A program made the translations under genes and the position numbers. The notes below the pieces were generated by a model. The model had not been told where the DNA came from. It worked only from the letters and a program-made list of their open reading frames with translations, and did not search any database. From Nisaea nitritireducens (lineage in GTDB: Bacteria > Pseudomonadota > Alphaproteobacteria > Thalassobaculales > Thalassobaculaceae): a DNA stretch of 64,000 nt. Position 1 is the stretch's first letter; each line of letters begins with the position of its first letter. The stretch is from NCBI RefSeq assembly GCF_014904795.1, contig NZ_JACZFS010000047.1, positions 62,001 through 126,000 of the forward strand, in the 5' to 3' direction. Shown here piece after piece: positions 54,257-62,949 of the stretch.

Positions 54257-55377
54257 GCGGGCGTTCCCTCGACGGGGCTCTCGGGCGCTCTCGGGCGGCG
54301 CAACTTCTGACGGGCGAGAATGACCAGGCAGATCAGGATTGGCGCAATCGCGCTGCCATACATCAGCGGCAGCAATCCGAACTCTTTGGCGGCCGCGTAT
54401 TTCGAGCCGAGAACGGCTGCCTGTACCAGGCCGACCAACAGGATCGCGACAATCAGACGGCGGCTCTGTCCCCGGCGGGAAAATTCACCTTTGAGAATGA
54501 CGACCAGCCCGATCAGCGGCAAGGCGAGACCGAGCAGGGGAGTGATAAGCCTGCTGTGCCCCTCGGCCCTGTATTTGGTGAAGTTGCGGGGCTGGGTGAT
54601 CTGCTCCGTTGGGTTCAGAAGATCATCTACGAAAAGCTCGTTCTGATCGCGCGCGGTACGTTGCGCGGCATCGCCGATACCGCCGAGATCAACCGTGTAA
54701 CGGTCGAAATAGAGAATGTTTATCCGGCCGGTCGCATTGTCGCGTGCTTGCCGGTTTCCGTTGACCATCAGCACCTTTGGATCCTTGCCATCGAGGATCA
54801 GGGCGCCGCGTTCGGCCAGCAGGGTGATCGATTCATTCTCTTCACGGTCGTCCTGAACGATGATTCCGGCGAGTTGCCCGTCCGGCTGGCGGGCGCGCAC
54901 GAAAACCGTCACATCGTTGCTTATCGAGTTGAAGACGCCTTCGCGCAGCAGGACGTTGGTATAATTGTGCCGGATCTGGAATTGCAGCTCCTTGAAGCCC
55001 CGGTAGGAGACCGGGACCAGGTAAAGGCTGAGCAGATAGCCGAGCAGAGTGACGATGATGGAAACGATTATAGCCGGGCGGGCGAGCCCCATCGGCCCGA
55101 GGCCGGACGCGGTGAGCACCACCAGTTCGCGGTCGCTCGCCATCCGGCTATAGACAAACATTGTCGCGGCGAAACAGGCGATGGGCAGCACCAGCGAAAG
55201 CCAGGTCGGCATCAGCAGTACCGTGAAATAGATGAATGTCGCGAGCGGCAGGCCCCGGTTCACGATCATGTCGATGAAACGCAGGGACTGGCTCAGCCAG
55301 ATGACGCAGGTCAGCGAGACCACAACGATGATCATCGCGGCCACTATCTGGCGAATGACGTAGCGGTCGATCCTCAT
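54253..55377 (-). CDS. lptF: LPS export ABC permease LptF
   Basis: A 374-residue partner of LptG with the same fold: spans near 10-35 and 50-80, YSRMASDRELVVLTASGLGP as the LptB-coupling segment, a periplasmic jellyroll domain, and C-terminal spans near 270-350. The ATG at 55377 (MRIDRYVIRQI) matches the family N-terminus and has CGGGA just upstream; the open frame extends to 55464 but that part lacks family similarity. It is the first gene of the minus-strand operon and is divergent from pepA across 240 bases. Confidence 0.95.
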   Translation of the reverse strand: MRIDRYVIRQIVAAMIIVVVSLTCVIWLSQSLRFIDMIVNRGLPLATFIYFTVLLMPTWLSLVLPIACFAATMFVYSRMASDRELVVLTASGLGPMGLARPAIIVSIIVTLLGYLLSLYLVPVSYRGFKELQFQIRHNYTNVLLREGVFNSISNDVTVFVRARQPDGQLAGIIVQDDREENESITLLAERGALILDGKDPKVLMVNGNRQARDNATGRINILYFDRYTVDLGGIGDAAQRTARDQNELFVDDLLNPTEQITQPRNFTKYRAEGHSRLITPLLGLALPLIGLVVILKGEFSRRGQSRRLIVAILLVGLVQAAVLGSKYAAAKEFGLLPLMYGSAIAPILICLVILARQKLRRPRAPESPVEGTPA

Positions 55378-55617
55378 GATCCCGTTTGGCTGGTCGTGCC
55401 CAGGCGGGTTCTTGCGCAACCCGCGTCGAAAGGCGCATGATAGCGATGTTTCAAGTGTTTCCAATCACGAACTTAATCAGGATGTGAGCAGCACAGGTTC
55501 GTTACCCGCGCATGCAGGGCTATCCGGCGGCACAGCGCCCGCGGAAGTCTTCCGGTCGGCACACCAGGCACGTATGCGCCTGATCGGCGCGAGCCTTTGC
55601 TCAGAGGGAGAATCGGA

Positions 55618-57105
55618 ATGAAAATAGGTTTTCAGAAACTGGCCTTGCCGACCAAGGGCGCGGTCGTCGTCGGTGTCATGGAAGGCTGCGTTCTGCTGCC
55701 GCTCGGCACCGCACTTGACGAGCAGCTCGGCGGCCTGCTGTCGCGGGCAATGAAGGCCAACAAGTTCACTGGCAAGCCGAACCAGACGCTCTCCGTGTTC
55801 GGAGAGACGGGTACGGTTCTTCTGTACGGCCTTGGCGACGGTAGCAAGATCGACGAGCTTTGGTCCGAGAATGCCGGTGGCTCCATCGTCGGAGCTCTGC
55901 TTGGCACGGGCGACAAGGAAGCGGCTGTGCTGTTCGAGCCGCATGGTGCTGATGGCACGGCAGATGAAGGCGCTGCGGCACGAGCCGCCCGGCTGGCCTT
56001 TGGTGGCCTGCTGCGCACCTACCGTTTCGACAAGTACAAGACCAAGCAGAAAAAGGAAGACCTGCCGGTTCTGCAAAAGCTGACGGTTCTGACCGATGAG
56101 GCGACAGCGGCGAAGAAGGCTTTTGCCGGGCTGAATGCCGTCGCGGACGGTGTCTTCATGGCCCGTGATCTGGTGAGCGAACCGGCGAATGTGCTCTATC
56201 CGGTTTCCTACGCAAAGCGCTGTCAGGAACTCGAGGATCTCGGCGTGAAGATCGAGGTGCTGGACGAGAAGCAGATGACGAAGCTCGGCATGGGCGCGCT
56301 GCTTGGCGTTGGTCAGGGCTCCGAGCGCGAGAGCCGGATCGTCATCATGCGCTGGGAAGGTGGGCCGAAGAAGCAGCAGCCGATTGCCTTTGTTGGCAAG
56401 GGTGTCTGTTTCGACACCGGCGGTATTTCCCTGAAGCCTGCCGGCGGCATGGAAGACATGAAGTGGGACATGGGCGGCTCGGCCACGGTCGTTGGCCTGA
56501 TGAAGGCGCTGGCCGGGCGGAAGGCGAAGGCCAATGTCATTGGCATCGTCGGCCTGGTCGAGAACATGCCGGACGGTAATGCCCAGCGGCCGGGCGATGT
56601 GGTCACCTCCATGTCGGGGCAAACCATCGAGATTATCAATACGGATGCTGAAGGCCGGCTCGTCCTGGCGGATGTGCTCTGGTACACGCAGGATCGGTTC
56701 AAGCCGCAATTCATGCTCGATCTCGCCACCCTGACCGGCGCCATGATGGTCGCCCTCGGCCAGGTCAATTGCGGGTATTTCTCGAACAATGACGAACTCG
56801 TCGAGAAACTCGAGGCTGCAGGCAAGATGTCCGGCGAGAAGATCTGGCGGATGCCGCTTGGCGACGAATACAACAAGATGATGGACAGCGACATCGCCGA
56901 CATGAAGAACGCCGGCGCGCGCTGGGGCGGCAGCATCACGGCAGCCTGTTTCCTGGAGCGGTTCGTCAACGATCTGCCTTGGGTGCACATGGACATTGCC
57001 GGCATGGCTTGGTCCTCCAAGGCATCCGCGACAGTGCCGAAGGGCGGTACCGGCTGGGGCGTGCGGCTGCTGAACGATCTGGTGCAGGCCAACTACGAAT
57101 CCTGA
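55618..57105 (+). CDS. pepA: leucyl aminopeptidase PepA (M17)
   Basis: A 495-residue hexameric dimetal aminopeptidase. The C-terminal catalytic domain contains KGVCFDTGGISLKPAGGM (about 262-280) with the metal and catalytic lysine residues, DMKWDMGGSATV, and NTDAEGRLVLADVL (about 340), the M17 signature. The N-terminal domain is normal. GGGAG is 8 bases before the ATG at 55618. holC follows 20 bases later, an arrangement common in proteobacteria. Confidence 0.96.
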   Translation: MKIGFQKLALPTKGAVVVGVMEGCVLLPLGTALDEQLGGLLSRAMKANKFTGKPNQTLSVFGETGTVLLYGLGDGSKIDELWSENAGGSIVGALLGTGDKEAAVLFEPHGADGTADEGAAARAARLAFGGLLRTYRFDKYKTKQKKEDLPVLQKLTVLTDEATAAKKAFAGLNAVADGVFMARDLVSEPANVLYPVSYAKRCQELEDLGVKIEVLDEKQMTKLGMGALLGVGQGSERESRIVIMRWEGGPKKQQPIAFVGKGVCFDTGGISLKPAGGMEDMKWDMGGSATVVGLMKALAGRKAKANVIGIVGLVENMPDGNAQRPGDVVTSMSGQTIEIINTDAEGRLVLADVLWYTQDRFKPQFMLDLATLTGAMMVALGQVNCGYFSNNDELVEKLEAAGKMSGEKIWRMPLGDEYNKMMDSDIADMKNAGARWGGSITAACFLERFVNDLPWVHMDIAGMAWSSKASATVPKGGTGWGVRLLNDLVQANYES

Positions 57106-57125
57106 CCGGAACAGCGCTCCTTGTG

Positions 57126-57575
57126 ATGACAGACATCAACTTCTACCATCTGACGGCGCGTCCCTTGGAATGGGCTCTACCGAAGCTGCTTGAAAAGTCG
57201 CTTCAGGCGGAGGCCCGCGTCGTCGTGATTGCGTCGAGCGAGGAGCGCGTCGCCGACCTTAATGCCCATCTCTGGGCGTTCGATCAGGATAGCTGGCTGC
57301 CCCATGGCAGCGAAAAGGACGGGAATGCGGAGCTGCAGCCGATCTGGCTGACAGTTGCAGACGAGAACCCGAACGAGGCGTGCTTTCTGTTTCTGACGGA
57401 TGGCGCGACTTCGGAGCATGTGAGCGATTACGAACGCGTGTTCGAGCTGTTTGACGGCCGCAACGATGAGGCGGTGAAGGCGGCGCGGGCACGCTGGAAG
57501 GACTACAAGGCCGCCGGTCATACGCTCGCCTATTGGCGGCAGACCGAGAGCGGCGGTTGGGAGAAGGCCGGCTGA
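57126..57575 (+). CDS. holC: DNA polymerase III chi subunit HolC
   Basis: A 149-residue protein with the HolC pattern: INFYHLTARPLEWALPKLLEKSL at the start, RVADLNAHLWAFDQDSWLPHG (about 45-65), and FELFDGRNDEAVKAARARWKDYKAAGH near the end. Chi links the clamp loader to SSB at the replication fork. The ATG at 57126 is directly preceded by an in-frame GTG at 57123, so either may be used. It is downstream of pepA in one transcript. Confidence 0.93.
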   Translation: MTDINFYHLTARPLEWALPKLLEKSLQAEARVVVIASSEERVADLNAHLWAFDQDSWLPHGSEKDGNAELQPIWLTVADENPNEACFLFLTDGATSEHVSDYERVFELFDGRNDEAVKAARARWKDYKAAGHTLAYWRQTESGGWEKAG

Positions 57576-57616
57576 GTGCGGGTCTTGGATGAGATAAGCG
57601 AACCCTGGAGCAACAG

Positions 57617-58834
57617 GTGAAATACGATTTCGATCAGGAGATCCGGCGCACCGGAACCAATTCGGTCAAATGGCAGATCTATTGGCGCGGCGACAAGCGC
57701 GAGCTTTGGGAAGGTACGGACCCCGACCTTGGCGCCGATCGGACTCTTCCGATGTGGGTGGCCGACATGGATTTCCCGATCGCCGAGCCGATCCGCGAAG
57801 CCATGCGGAAGCGCATCGATCATCCGATCTTCGGTTATGTGGTTCGCACGCCTGATTATAACGAGGCGATTACCGGCTGGATGGAGCGCCGCCACGGCTG
57901 GAAGGTCGATCCGGAATGGATCGTCAACACGCCTGGCGTGGTTCCGGCCCTGAACCTGCTGGTCAGGGCTCTGACCGAGCCAGGCGACAAGGTGCTGATC
58001 CAGCGCCCGGTTTATTATCCCTTCACCTACGCCATCGAGAATAACGGGCGCGAAGTCGTCTCCAACTCGCTGGTGATGGAGAACGGCGTCTACCGGATGG
58101 ATTTCGACGATCTCGAAGCCAAGACGGCGGATCCGAAGGTGAAACTTTGCGTTTTCTGCAGCCCGCACAACCCGGTCGGCCGGGTCTGGACCGCCGAAGA
58201 GCTGAAGCGCTTTGGCGAGATCTGCAAGAAGAACGGTGTGGTCGTCATCGCCGACGAAATCCATGGCGATCTGATGTTGAACGGCTCCACCTTCGTGCCG
58301 TTCGGCACGCTCGGCGCTGACATGATGGACAATGCGGTTGTCTGCACCGCGCCGTCGAAGACCTTCAACCTGGCCGGTCTGCACACGTCCAACATGATCG
58401 TCTCGAACGAGGCGCATCGGAAGGCGCTGAACAAGGAAATCGCCGCCTCCGGCATTGGCGGCATGAACAGCTTCGGCCTGGTTGCCACCATGGCGGCCTA
58501 TAACGAAGGTGAGGAATGGCTGGCCCAGGTGCTCGATTACCTGAGCGAGAATGCCAATTATCTCGAAAGCTTCGTGGCAGAGCGTATTCCGGAGATCAAG
58601 GTGATCCACCCGGAAGGCACCTATCTGGTCTGGCTCGATTGCCGGGGGCTTGGTCTCGACAAGCTGGAGCTTGAAGCCCTGATGCATGAAGAGGCGAAAG
58701 TCCTGTTCGACGAGGGCTATGTCTTCGGCGTGGAAGGCGAGGGTTTCGAGCGCATCAATATCGCTTGCCCGCGCTCTATCCTGACCGATGCGTTGGAGCG
58801 GATCGAGGCGGCGGTGGCGAAACGCCGCGCCTGA
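57617..58834 (+). CDS. PatB/MalY-type aminotransferase, likely C-S lyase
   Basis: A 405-residue fold-I PLP enzyme. LPMWVADMDFPIAEPI near residue 47 and the PLP lysine in TAPSKTFNLAGLH (about 245) are the MalY/PatB cystathionine-beta-lyase-like signature; ADEIHGDL (about 215) holds the ring-binding aspartate. Members cleave cystathionine or cysteine conjugates, and some act as aminotransferases. The start is a GTG at 57617 with GGAG 7 bases upstream. It is between holC and ndk. Confidence 0.9.
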   Translation: MKYDFDQEIRRTGTNSVKWQIYWRGDKRELWEGTDPDLGADRTLPMWVADMDFPIAEPIREAMRKRIDHPIFGYVVRTPDYNEAITGWMERRHGWKVDPEWIVNTPGVVPALNLLVRALTEPGDKVLIQRPVYYPFTYAIENNGREVVSNSLVMENGVYRMDFDDLEAKTADPKVKLCVFCSPHNPVGRVWTAEELKRFGEICKKNGVVVIADEIHGDLMLNGSTFVPFGTLGADMMDNAVVCTAPSKTFNLAGLHTSNMIVSNEAHRKALNKEIAASGIGGMNSFGLVATMAAYNEGEEWLAQVLDYLSENANYLESFVAERIPEIKVIHPEGTYLVWLDCRGLGLDKLELEALMHEEAKVLFDEGYVFGVEGEGFERINIACPRSILTDALERIEAAVAKRRA

Positions 58835-58882
58835 TCAAGCTTTTGGAGTAAGTGTTCGGGGCGAGGCAGGTCATCGCGTGGC

Positions 58883-58911
58883 TTGCCCCGTTCCGCGCGC
58901 ACCGCTATAAG
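58883..58911 (+). promoter_or_regulatory. ndk promoter
   Basis: TTGCCC (58883-58888) and TATAAG (58906-58911) separated by 17 bases, facing ndk. The leader then contains a 7-bp hairpin (CGGGCGC-TTTT-GCGCCCG, 58920-58937). Confidence 0.6.
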
Positions 58912-59003
58912 GCGCGCGCCGGGCGCTTTTGCGCCCGCTTAGCTTTTTCAAACGCATCGCGCGGATGGCTCCAGCCGTCCAGCGGAACCAGAAGAGAGAT
59001 ACA

Positions 59004-59426
59004 ATGGCCATTCAGCGCACTTTCTCCATCATCAAGCCGGACGCGACCGAGCGGAACCTGACCGGTGGCGTCAACAAAATGATCGAAGAAGCGGGCCTGC
59101 GCATTGTCGCGCAGAAGCGCATCCAGATGACGCAGGCTCAGGCCGAAACCTTCTACGCCGTTCACAGCGAGCGCCCGTTCTTCGGTGAGCTGGTTGAGTT
59201 CATGATCTCCGCACCGGTCGTCGTGCAGGTTCTGGAAGGCGAAAACGCGATCGCTACCTACCGCGACGTGATGGGCGCCACCAACCCGGCCGAAGCCGCC
59301 GAAGGCACCATCCGGAAGGCATATGCCAAGTCCATCGGTGAAAACACCGTGCACGGTTCCGACGCTCCGGAAACCGCCGCGATCGAGATCGCGCAGTTCT
59401 TCAGCGGCAACGAAATCGTCGGCTGA
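59004..59426 (+). CDS. ndk: nucleoside diphosphate kinase
   Basis: A 140-residue Ndk, exactly the family length, which balances nucleoside triphosphates by phosphate transfer through a histidine. [15 protein letters not shown] begins the protein, and the phosphorylated histidine is in [10 protein letters not shown] near the end. The ATG at 59004 has GAGAG about 6 bases upstream. It has its own promoter and ends at a strong terminator. Confidence 0.98.
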   Translation: MAIQRTFSIIKPDATERNLTGGVNKMIEEAGLRIVAQKRIQMTQAQAETFYAVHSERPFFGELVEFMISAPVVVQVLEGENAIATYRDVMGATNPAEAAEGTIRKAYAKSIGENTVHGSDAPETAAIEIAQFFSGNEIVG

Positions 59427-59444
59427 ACCACTGCTGCCGAATAG

Positions 59445-59476
59445 AAAAAGGGCCGGTCAGATGACCGGCCCTTTTT
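59445..59476. terminator. intrinsic terminator after ndk
   Basis: A 14-15-bp stem (59445-59459 with 59462-59476) with an A-run before and T-run after (59472-59476). It can serve ndk on the plus strand and the small cox gene on the minus strand. Confidence 0.95.
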
Positions 59477-59511
59477 GATTCCGCCTTGCGGCTGGTTTGA
59501 CCTGTTGCCGG

Positions 59512-59649
59512 TCAGACCAGGAAGATGGCCATCAGAATCAGCAGAACGACGACGCCTATGGTCGACCATTTCAGCATGCCGATGAACCACTCGTAGTTAC
59601 TCTTGTATTCCGGATAATTGCTGTCCGTGGATCCGTTGCTCGCAGCCAT
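59512..59649 (-). CDS. aa3-type cytochrome c oxidase subunit IV (45 residues)
   Basis: A tiny gene encoding 45 residues: a polar start with YPEYKSNYEWFIGMLKWS and one membrane span (TIGVVVLLILMAIFLV). This is the alphaproteobacterial cox subunit IV pattern (PF07835-like), a single-helix subunit of the aa3 oxidase. GGAGG sits 5 bases before the ATG at 59649, and the stop is followed by the bidirectional terminator. It lies alone, away from other oxidase genes. Confidence 0.85.
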   Translation of the reverse strand: MAASNGSTDSNYPEYKSNYEWFIGMLKWSTIGVVVLLILMAIFLV

Positions 59650-59743
59650 ATCGCCTCCGTAGGGATGTCGTGCCGGGCTGAACCCGGTTCGTAACTTAAG
59701 AAACTGTATAATTCAGCCGGCCCGGGGCGCCAAGCCTCTATCG

Positions 59744-60412
59744 TCAGTCGGCTTGCTCCGGTGCCGGGTTTAGCAGTGCGGCATCCGGCGGCGTTGCGCC
59801 GTCAAGGAACACGCGCTCACCCTCGATCCGTACCCGCCGTTCCGCGATCCAGCGCAGGCTGGCCGGGTAGATCCGATGCTCCTGCACCAAAATCCGTGCA
59901 GCCAGCGTATCGCCGGTATCGTTCTGATGAATAGGCACCACTGCCTGCTGGATTATCGGGCCAACATCCATTTCCGGCGTAACGTAATGCACTGTGCAAC
60001 CGGAGAACCGCGCGCCCGCATCGATCGCTCGCTGCTGCACGTTGAGGCCCTTGAAGGAAGGCAGCAAGGACGGGTGGATATTGATCATCCGCCCGCTCCA
60101 GTGCTCGACGAATTCCGGCGTCAGCAATCGCATGAAGCCGGCAAGGCAGATGAACTCCACGCCAGCTTCATCGAGCGCTTTCTGCATGTCGGCGTCGAAT
60201 GTCGCCCGGTCGGCATAGAGCTTGTGATCGATTGCCATTGCCGGAATTCCAGCCGCCTCGGCCCGATCCAGGGCGCGGACGCCGGGACGATTCGATAGCA
60301 CCAGCACGATCTCTGCCGGATGGTCTGGTGCGGCGCAGGCATCGATCAGTGCCTGCAGGTTACTGCCGCTTCCCGATACCAGAACGCCGACCTTGAGTTT
60401 TCTTTCGCTCAC
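59744..60412 (-). CDS. purN: phosphoribosylglycinamide formyltransferase PurN
   Basis: A 222-residue GAR transformylase of purine synthesis using 10-formyl-tetrahydrofolate. The N-terminal [17 protein letters not shown] binds the phosphate. The catalytic Asn and His are in [13 protein letters not shown] and the Asp is in [13 protein letters not shown]. The start is a GTG at 60412 overlapping the purM TGA (GTGA), so translation is coupled to purM. Confidence 0.96.
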   Translation of the reverse strand: MSERKLKVGVLVSGSGSNLQALIDACAAPDHPAEIVLVLSNRPGVRALDRAEAAGIPAMAIDHKLYADRATFDADMQKALDEAGVEFICLAGFMRLLTPEFVEHWSGRMINIHPSLLPSFKGLNVQQRAIDAGARFSGCTVHYVTPEMDVGPIIQQAVVPIHQNDTGDTLAARILVQEHRIYPASLRWIAERRVRIEGERVFLDGATPPDAALLNPAPEQAD

Positions 60413-61491
60413 GCGGGCCAGGTCCCAAGTCCCTGCAGTGTGACGGACGGGGCGCCTTCTGCCCGGTCAGTCAGTATTCCGATCCGGAACACGGTCTCGC
60501 CGGCTTCGGTCAGGATTTCAGTCACCGCATCCGCCCGGTCGGCCGAAACCGTCAGGGTCATGCCGATGCCGCAATTGAAGGTCCGTGCAAGTTCCTCTGC
60601 CGGCACGCCGCCGGTTTCTGCCAGCCACTTGAAGACCGGCGGAAGTGTCCAGCTTTCGACATCAATCTCCGCAGCGAGATGTTTCGCGAAGGAACGCGGT
60701 GGATTGTCCAGCAGACCACCGCCGGTGATGTGGGCAAGGCCGGTGACACCGCCGCTTGCGAGGGCCGCGAGGCAGGATTTCACGTAGATCCGTGTCGGAG
60801 TCAGTAGCGCGTCGCCGAGGCTCTGACCTTTGGCGAAGGGAGCATCGTCATCCCAGCCGAGACCGGAGCGGTCGACGATCCGGCGGACCAGCGAGAAGCC
60901 GTTCGAATGCACACCTGAAGCGGCGAGGCCAAGAATCACGTCGCCGGCTTCGGCACGCGGCTCCAGGATCAGGTTCTCGCGCTCGGCTGCGCCAACGGAG
61001 AATCCGGCAAGATCGAAATCGCCGTCCGTATACATGCCGGGCATTTCCGCCGTCTCGCCACCGATCAGGGCGGCGCCTGACTGACGGCAGCCCTCAGCGA
61101 TTCCGGCAACGACAGTGCGGGCCGCTTCGACATCGAGTTTGCCGGTGGCGTAGTAATCGAGGAAGAACAGCGGCTCGGCGCCCTGCACGACCAGATCGTT
61201 CACGCACATGGCAACAAGGTCCGTGCCGACGCCGGAATAGTTTCCGGTATCGATCGCGAGGCGGAGCTTTGTTCCGACGCCATCGGTCGCTGCGACGAAG
61301 ACCGGATCCTTGAATCCGGCAGCTTTCGGATCGAAGACGCCACCGAAGCCGCCGATTGCGCCATCGGCGCCCGGCCTGACCGTCGACTTGGTCAGCGGCT
61401 TGATGAAATCGATCAGCCGGTCCGCCGCATCAATGTCAACGCCCGCTTCCTTGTAGGTAAGGGGGCGGTTGGGTCTATCGGGAGCTGATAT
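60409..61491 (-). CDS. purM: phosphoribosylformylglycinamidine cyclo-ligase PurM, apparent ATA start
   Basis: AIR synthetase, 360 residues. The full family N-terminus is present in frame: [17 protein letters not shown], then [26 protein letters not shown], and on to [24 protein letters not shown] and [11 protein letters not shown]. No ATG, GTG or TTG occurs in frame between an upstream TGA and codon 95 (ATG 61209), which lies inside the conserved core. A perfect AGGAGG (61497-61502) sits 5 bases before ATA (61491-61489), exactly where homologues start, so ATA is taken as the start. A G-to-A change or sequencing error is the alternative. It is coupled to purN. Confidence 0.9.
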   Translation of the reverse strand: MSAPDRPNRPLTYKEAGVDIDAADRLIDFIKPLTKSTVRPGADGAIGGFGGVFDPKAAGFKDPVFVAATDGVGTKLRLAIDTGNYSGVGTDLVAMCVNDLVVQGAEPLFFLDYYATGKLDVEAARTVVAGIAEGCRQSGAALIGGETAEMPGMYTDGDFDLAGFSVGAAERENLILEPRAEAGDVILGLAASGVHSNGFSLVRRIVDRSGLGWDDDAPFAKGQSLGDALLTPTRIYVKSCLAALASGGVTGLAHITGGGLLDNPPRSFAKHLAAEIDVESWTLPPVFKWLAETGGVPAEELARTFNCGIGMTLTVSADRADAVTEILTEAGETVFRIGILTDRAEGAPSVTLQGLGTWPA

Positions 61492-61634
61492 GGTCTCCTC
61501 CTCAGCCTTCCGGTATAAGGGGCGGGCAGTGTCTGCAATGCCATTGTTCTGCCCGGTTCAGGGTGTATGACGCAGGGACGTGGACCGCAAGCGTATTTGG
61601 CGGACGGCAACATAGTTCAGGGAAGATCGTGCTG

Positions 61635-62900
61635 ATGGGTATTGGGGCTGAAAGCCGCGCGCGGGATACAGAACGGACAGCCGGAATGCCGGATGTCTGC
61701 CGTCTTTCGCTGTTTGTAATCATGCTGCTGGCCCTTACTTTCTCGGGGAACGTCGTCCGGGCGCAATCGGATACGGACCGGATTTTCGAGGTGCGCGGCG
61801 TTTCGGTGGATGCACAGGCTGCTACCGCCGCGCAGGCCCAGGCTCAGGCTATCGGGGAGGGTCGACGCCAGGCGTGGGGCCGTCTGATCAACCGTCTGGT
61901 GCCGAAGGCACAGGCCTCGGCTCTGCCGCCGCTGTCCAGCGATCTGCTTGTCGGATTGACGGTCGGATATGAAGTCGCACGGGAACGAACCTCCGATGTC
62001 CGTTATCTCGGATCGCTGAATTTCCGCTTCAATCCGCTGGCCGTACGGCAGTATTTCGCGTCTCTCGGTGTCGCCTACGCCGAAGTCGCCTCCCAGCCAA
62101 TGCTGATACTCCCGGTCTATAATAACGGCAGTAAGCCGCTGCTTTGGGATGAGGAAAGCCCATGGCTCGCGGCCTGGCTTGATCGGCCCAATGCGAACGG
62201 TCTGGTGCCGGTTGCGGTGCCGTACGGGGATCTTGCGGATATCCGGGATATCACAGCAGTGCAGGCGGTTCTGGCGGATCGCGAAGCGATTATGACAATA
62301 GCCGCGCGCTACGGCGCGGAACAGGCGGTGGTCGTGAGCGCCCGTCCGATCTCCTCCGGATCGGCGGGACAGGCCATCGAACTGAACCTGACCTATGTTG
62401 GCGGCATTGCGGACGGTCAGTCCCTGGTACGGACCGTAACGCCCGATCCGGCCAACCCGGACGCGGACCTGTTGTCGGTTGCTGCACGGACAGCAACGTC
62501 GGAGATCCAGGAAGCCTGGAAGACGGAGAATCTGATCAGCCCGGGATTCGAGACGCGGGTTACTGTCATCGTGCCGATTACTTCATTCGACAATTGGCTG
62601 GAACTCCGCAAGGGATTGGATCAGGTCTCGTCTGTGTCCCGGCGCGAACTGTTACGGATTTCCCGCAACGAGGCCCTGATGGATGTCTGGATCAATGGTG
62701 ACGTGGACCAGCTTGCATTGGCGTTGAAGCAGAAGGATTTCATCCTGATGGAATCGCAGGATGGCTGGCTGTTCTATAAAGAAGGAACTGATCTGCCGGA
62801 GCGCTACCTTCCCGAGCCTTCTGCCGCTCCCGTGCTTATGGAGCCGGCGGCGCCGCCTGCCAGCGTAGCGCCGCTCGTTCTGCCGCCGCTGGTGCAGTGA
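61635..62900 (+). CDS. DUF2066 family exported protein
   Basis: A 421-residue protein with a hydrophobic signal segment (LFVIMLLALTFSGNVVRAQ) and the DUF2066 pattern: FEVRGVSVDAQAATAAQAQAQA, RRQAWGRLINRLVP, then LNFRFNPLAVRQYFASLGVAYAE. Function is unknown; it is expected in the periplasm. The ATG at 61635 has AGGGAAG upstream; ATG 61686 would give a shorter, more standard signal peptide. It is divergent from purM-purN and followed by a PerM permease, an order conserved in alphaproteobacteria. Confidence 0.82.
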   Translation: MGIGAESRARDTERTAGMPDVCRLSLFVIMLLALTFSGNVVRAQSDTDRIFEVRGVSVDAQAATAAQAQAQAIGEGRRQAWGRLINRLVPKAQASALPPLSSDLLVGLTVGYEVARERTSDVRYLGSLNFRFNPLAVRQYFASLGVAYAEVASQPMLILPVYNNGSKPLLWDEESPWLAAWLDRPNANGLVPVAVPYGDLADIRDITAVQAVLADREAIMTIAARYGAEQAVVVSARPISSGSAGQAIELNLTYVGGIADGQSLVRTVTPDPANPDADLLSVAARTATSEIQEAWKTENLISPGFETRVTVIVPITSFDNWLELRKGLDQVSSVSRRELLRISRNEALMDVWINGDVDQLALALKQKDFILMESQDGWLFYKEGTDLPERYLPEPSAAPVLMEPAAPPASVAPLVLPPLVQ

Positions 62901-62949
62901 TGCTCCATAGCAATTTCATGCCGATTTCTTGCCGGAAACGGGGAGCAAA

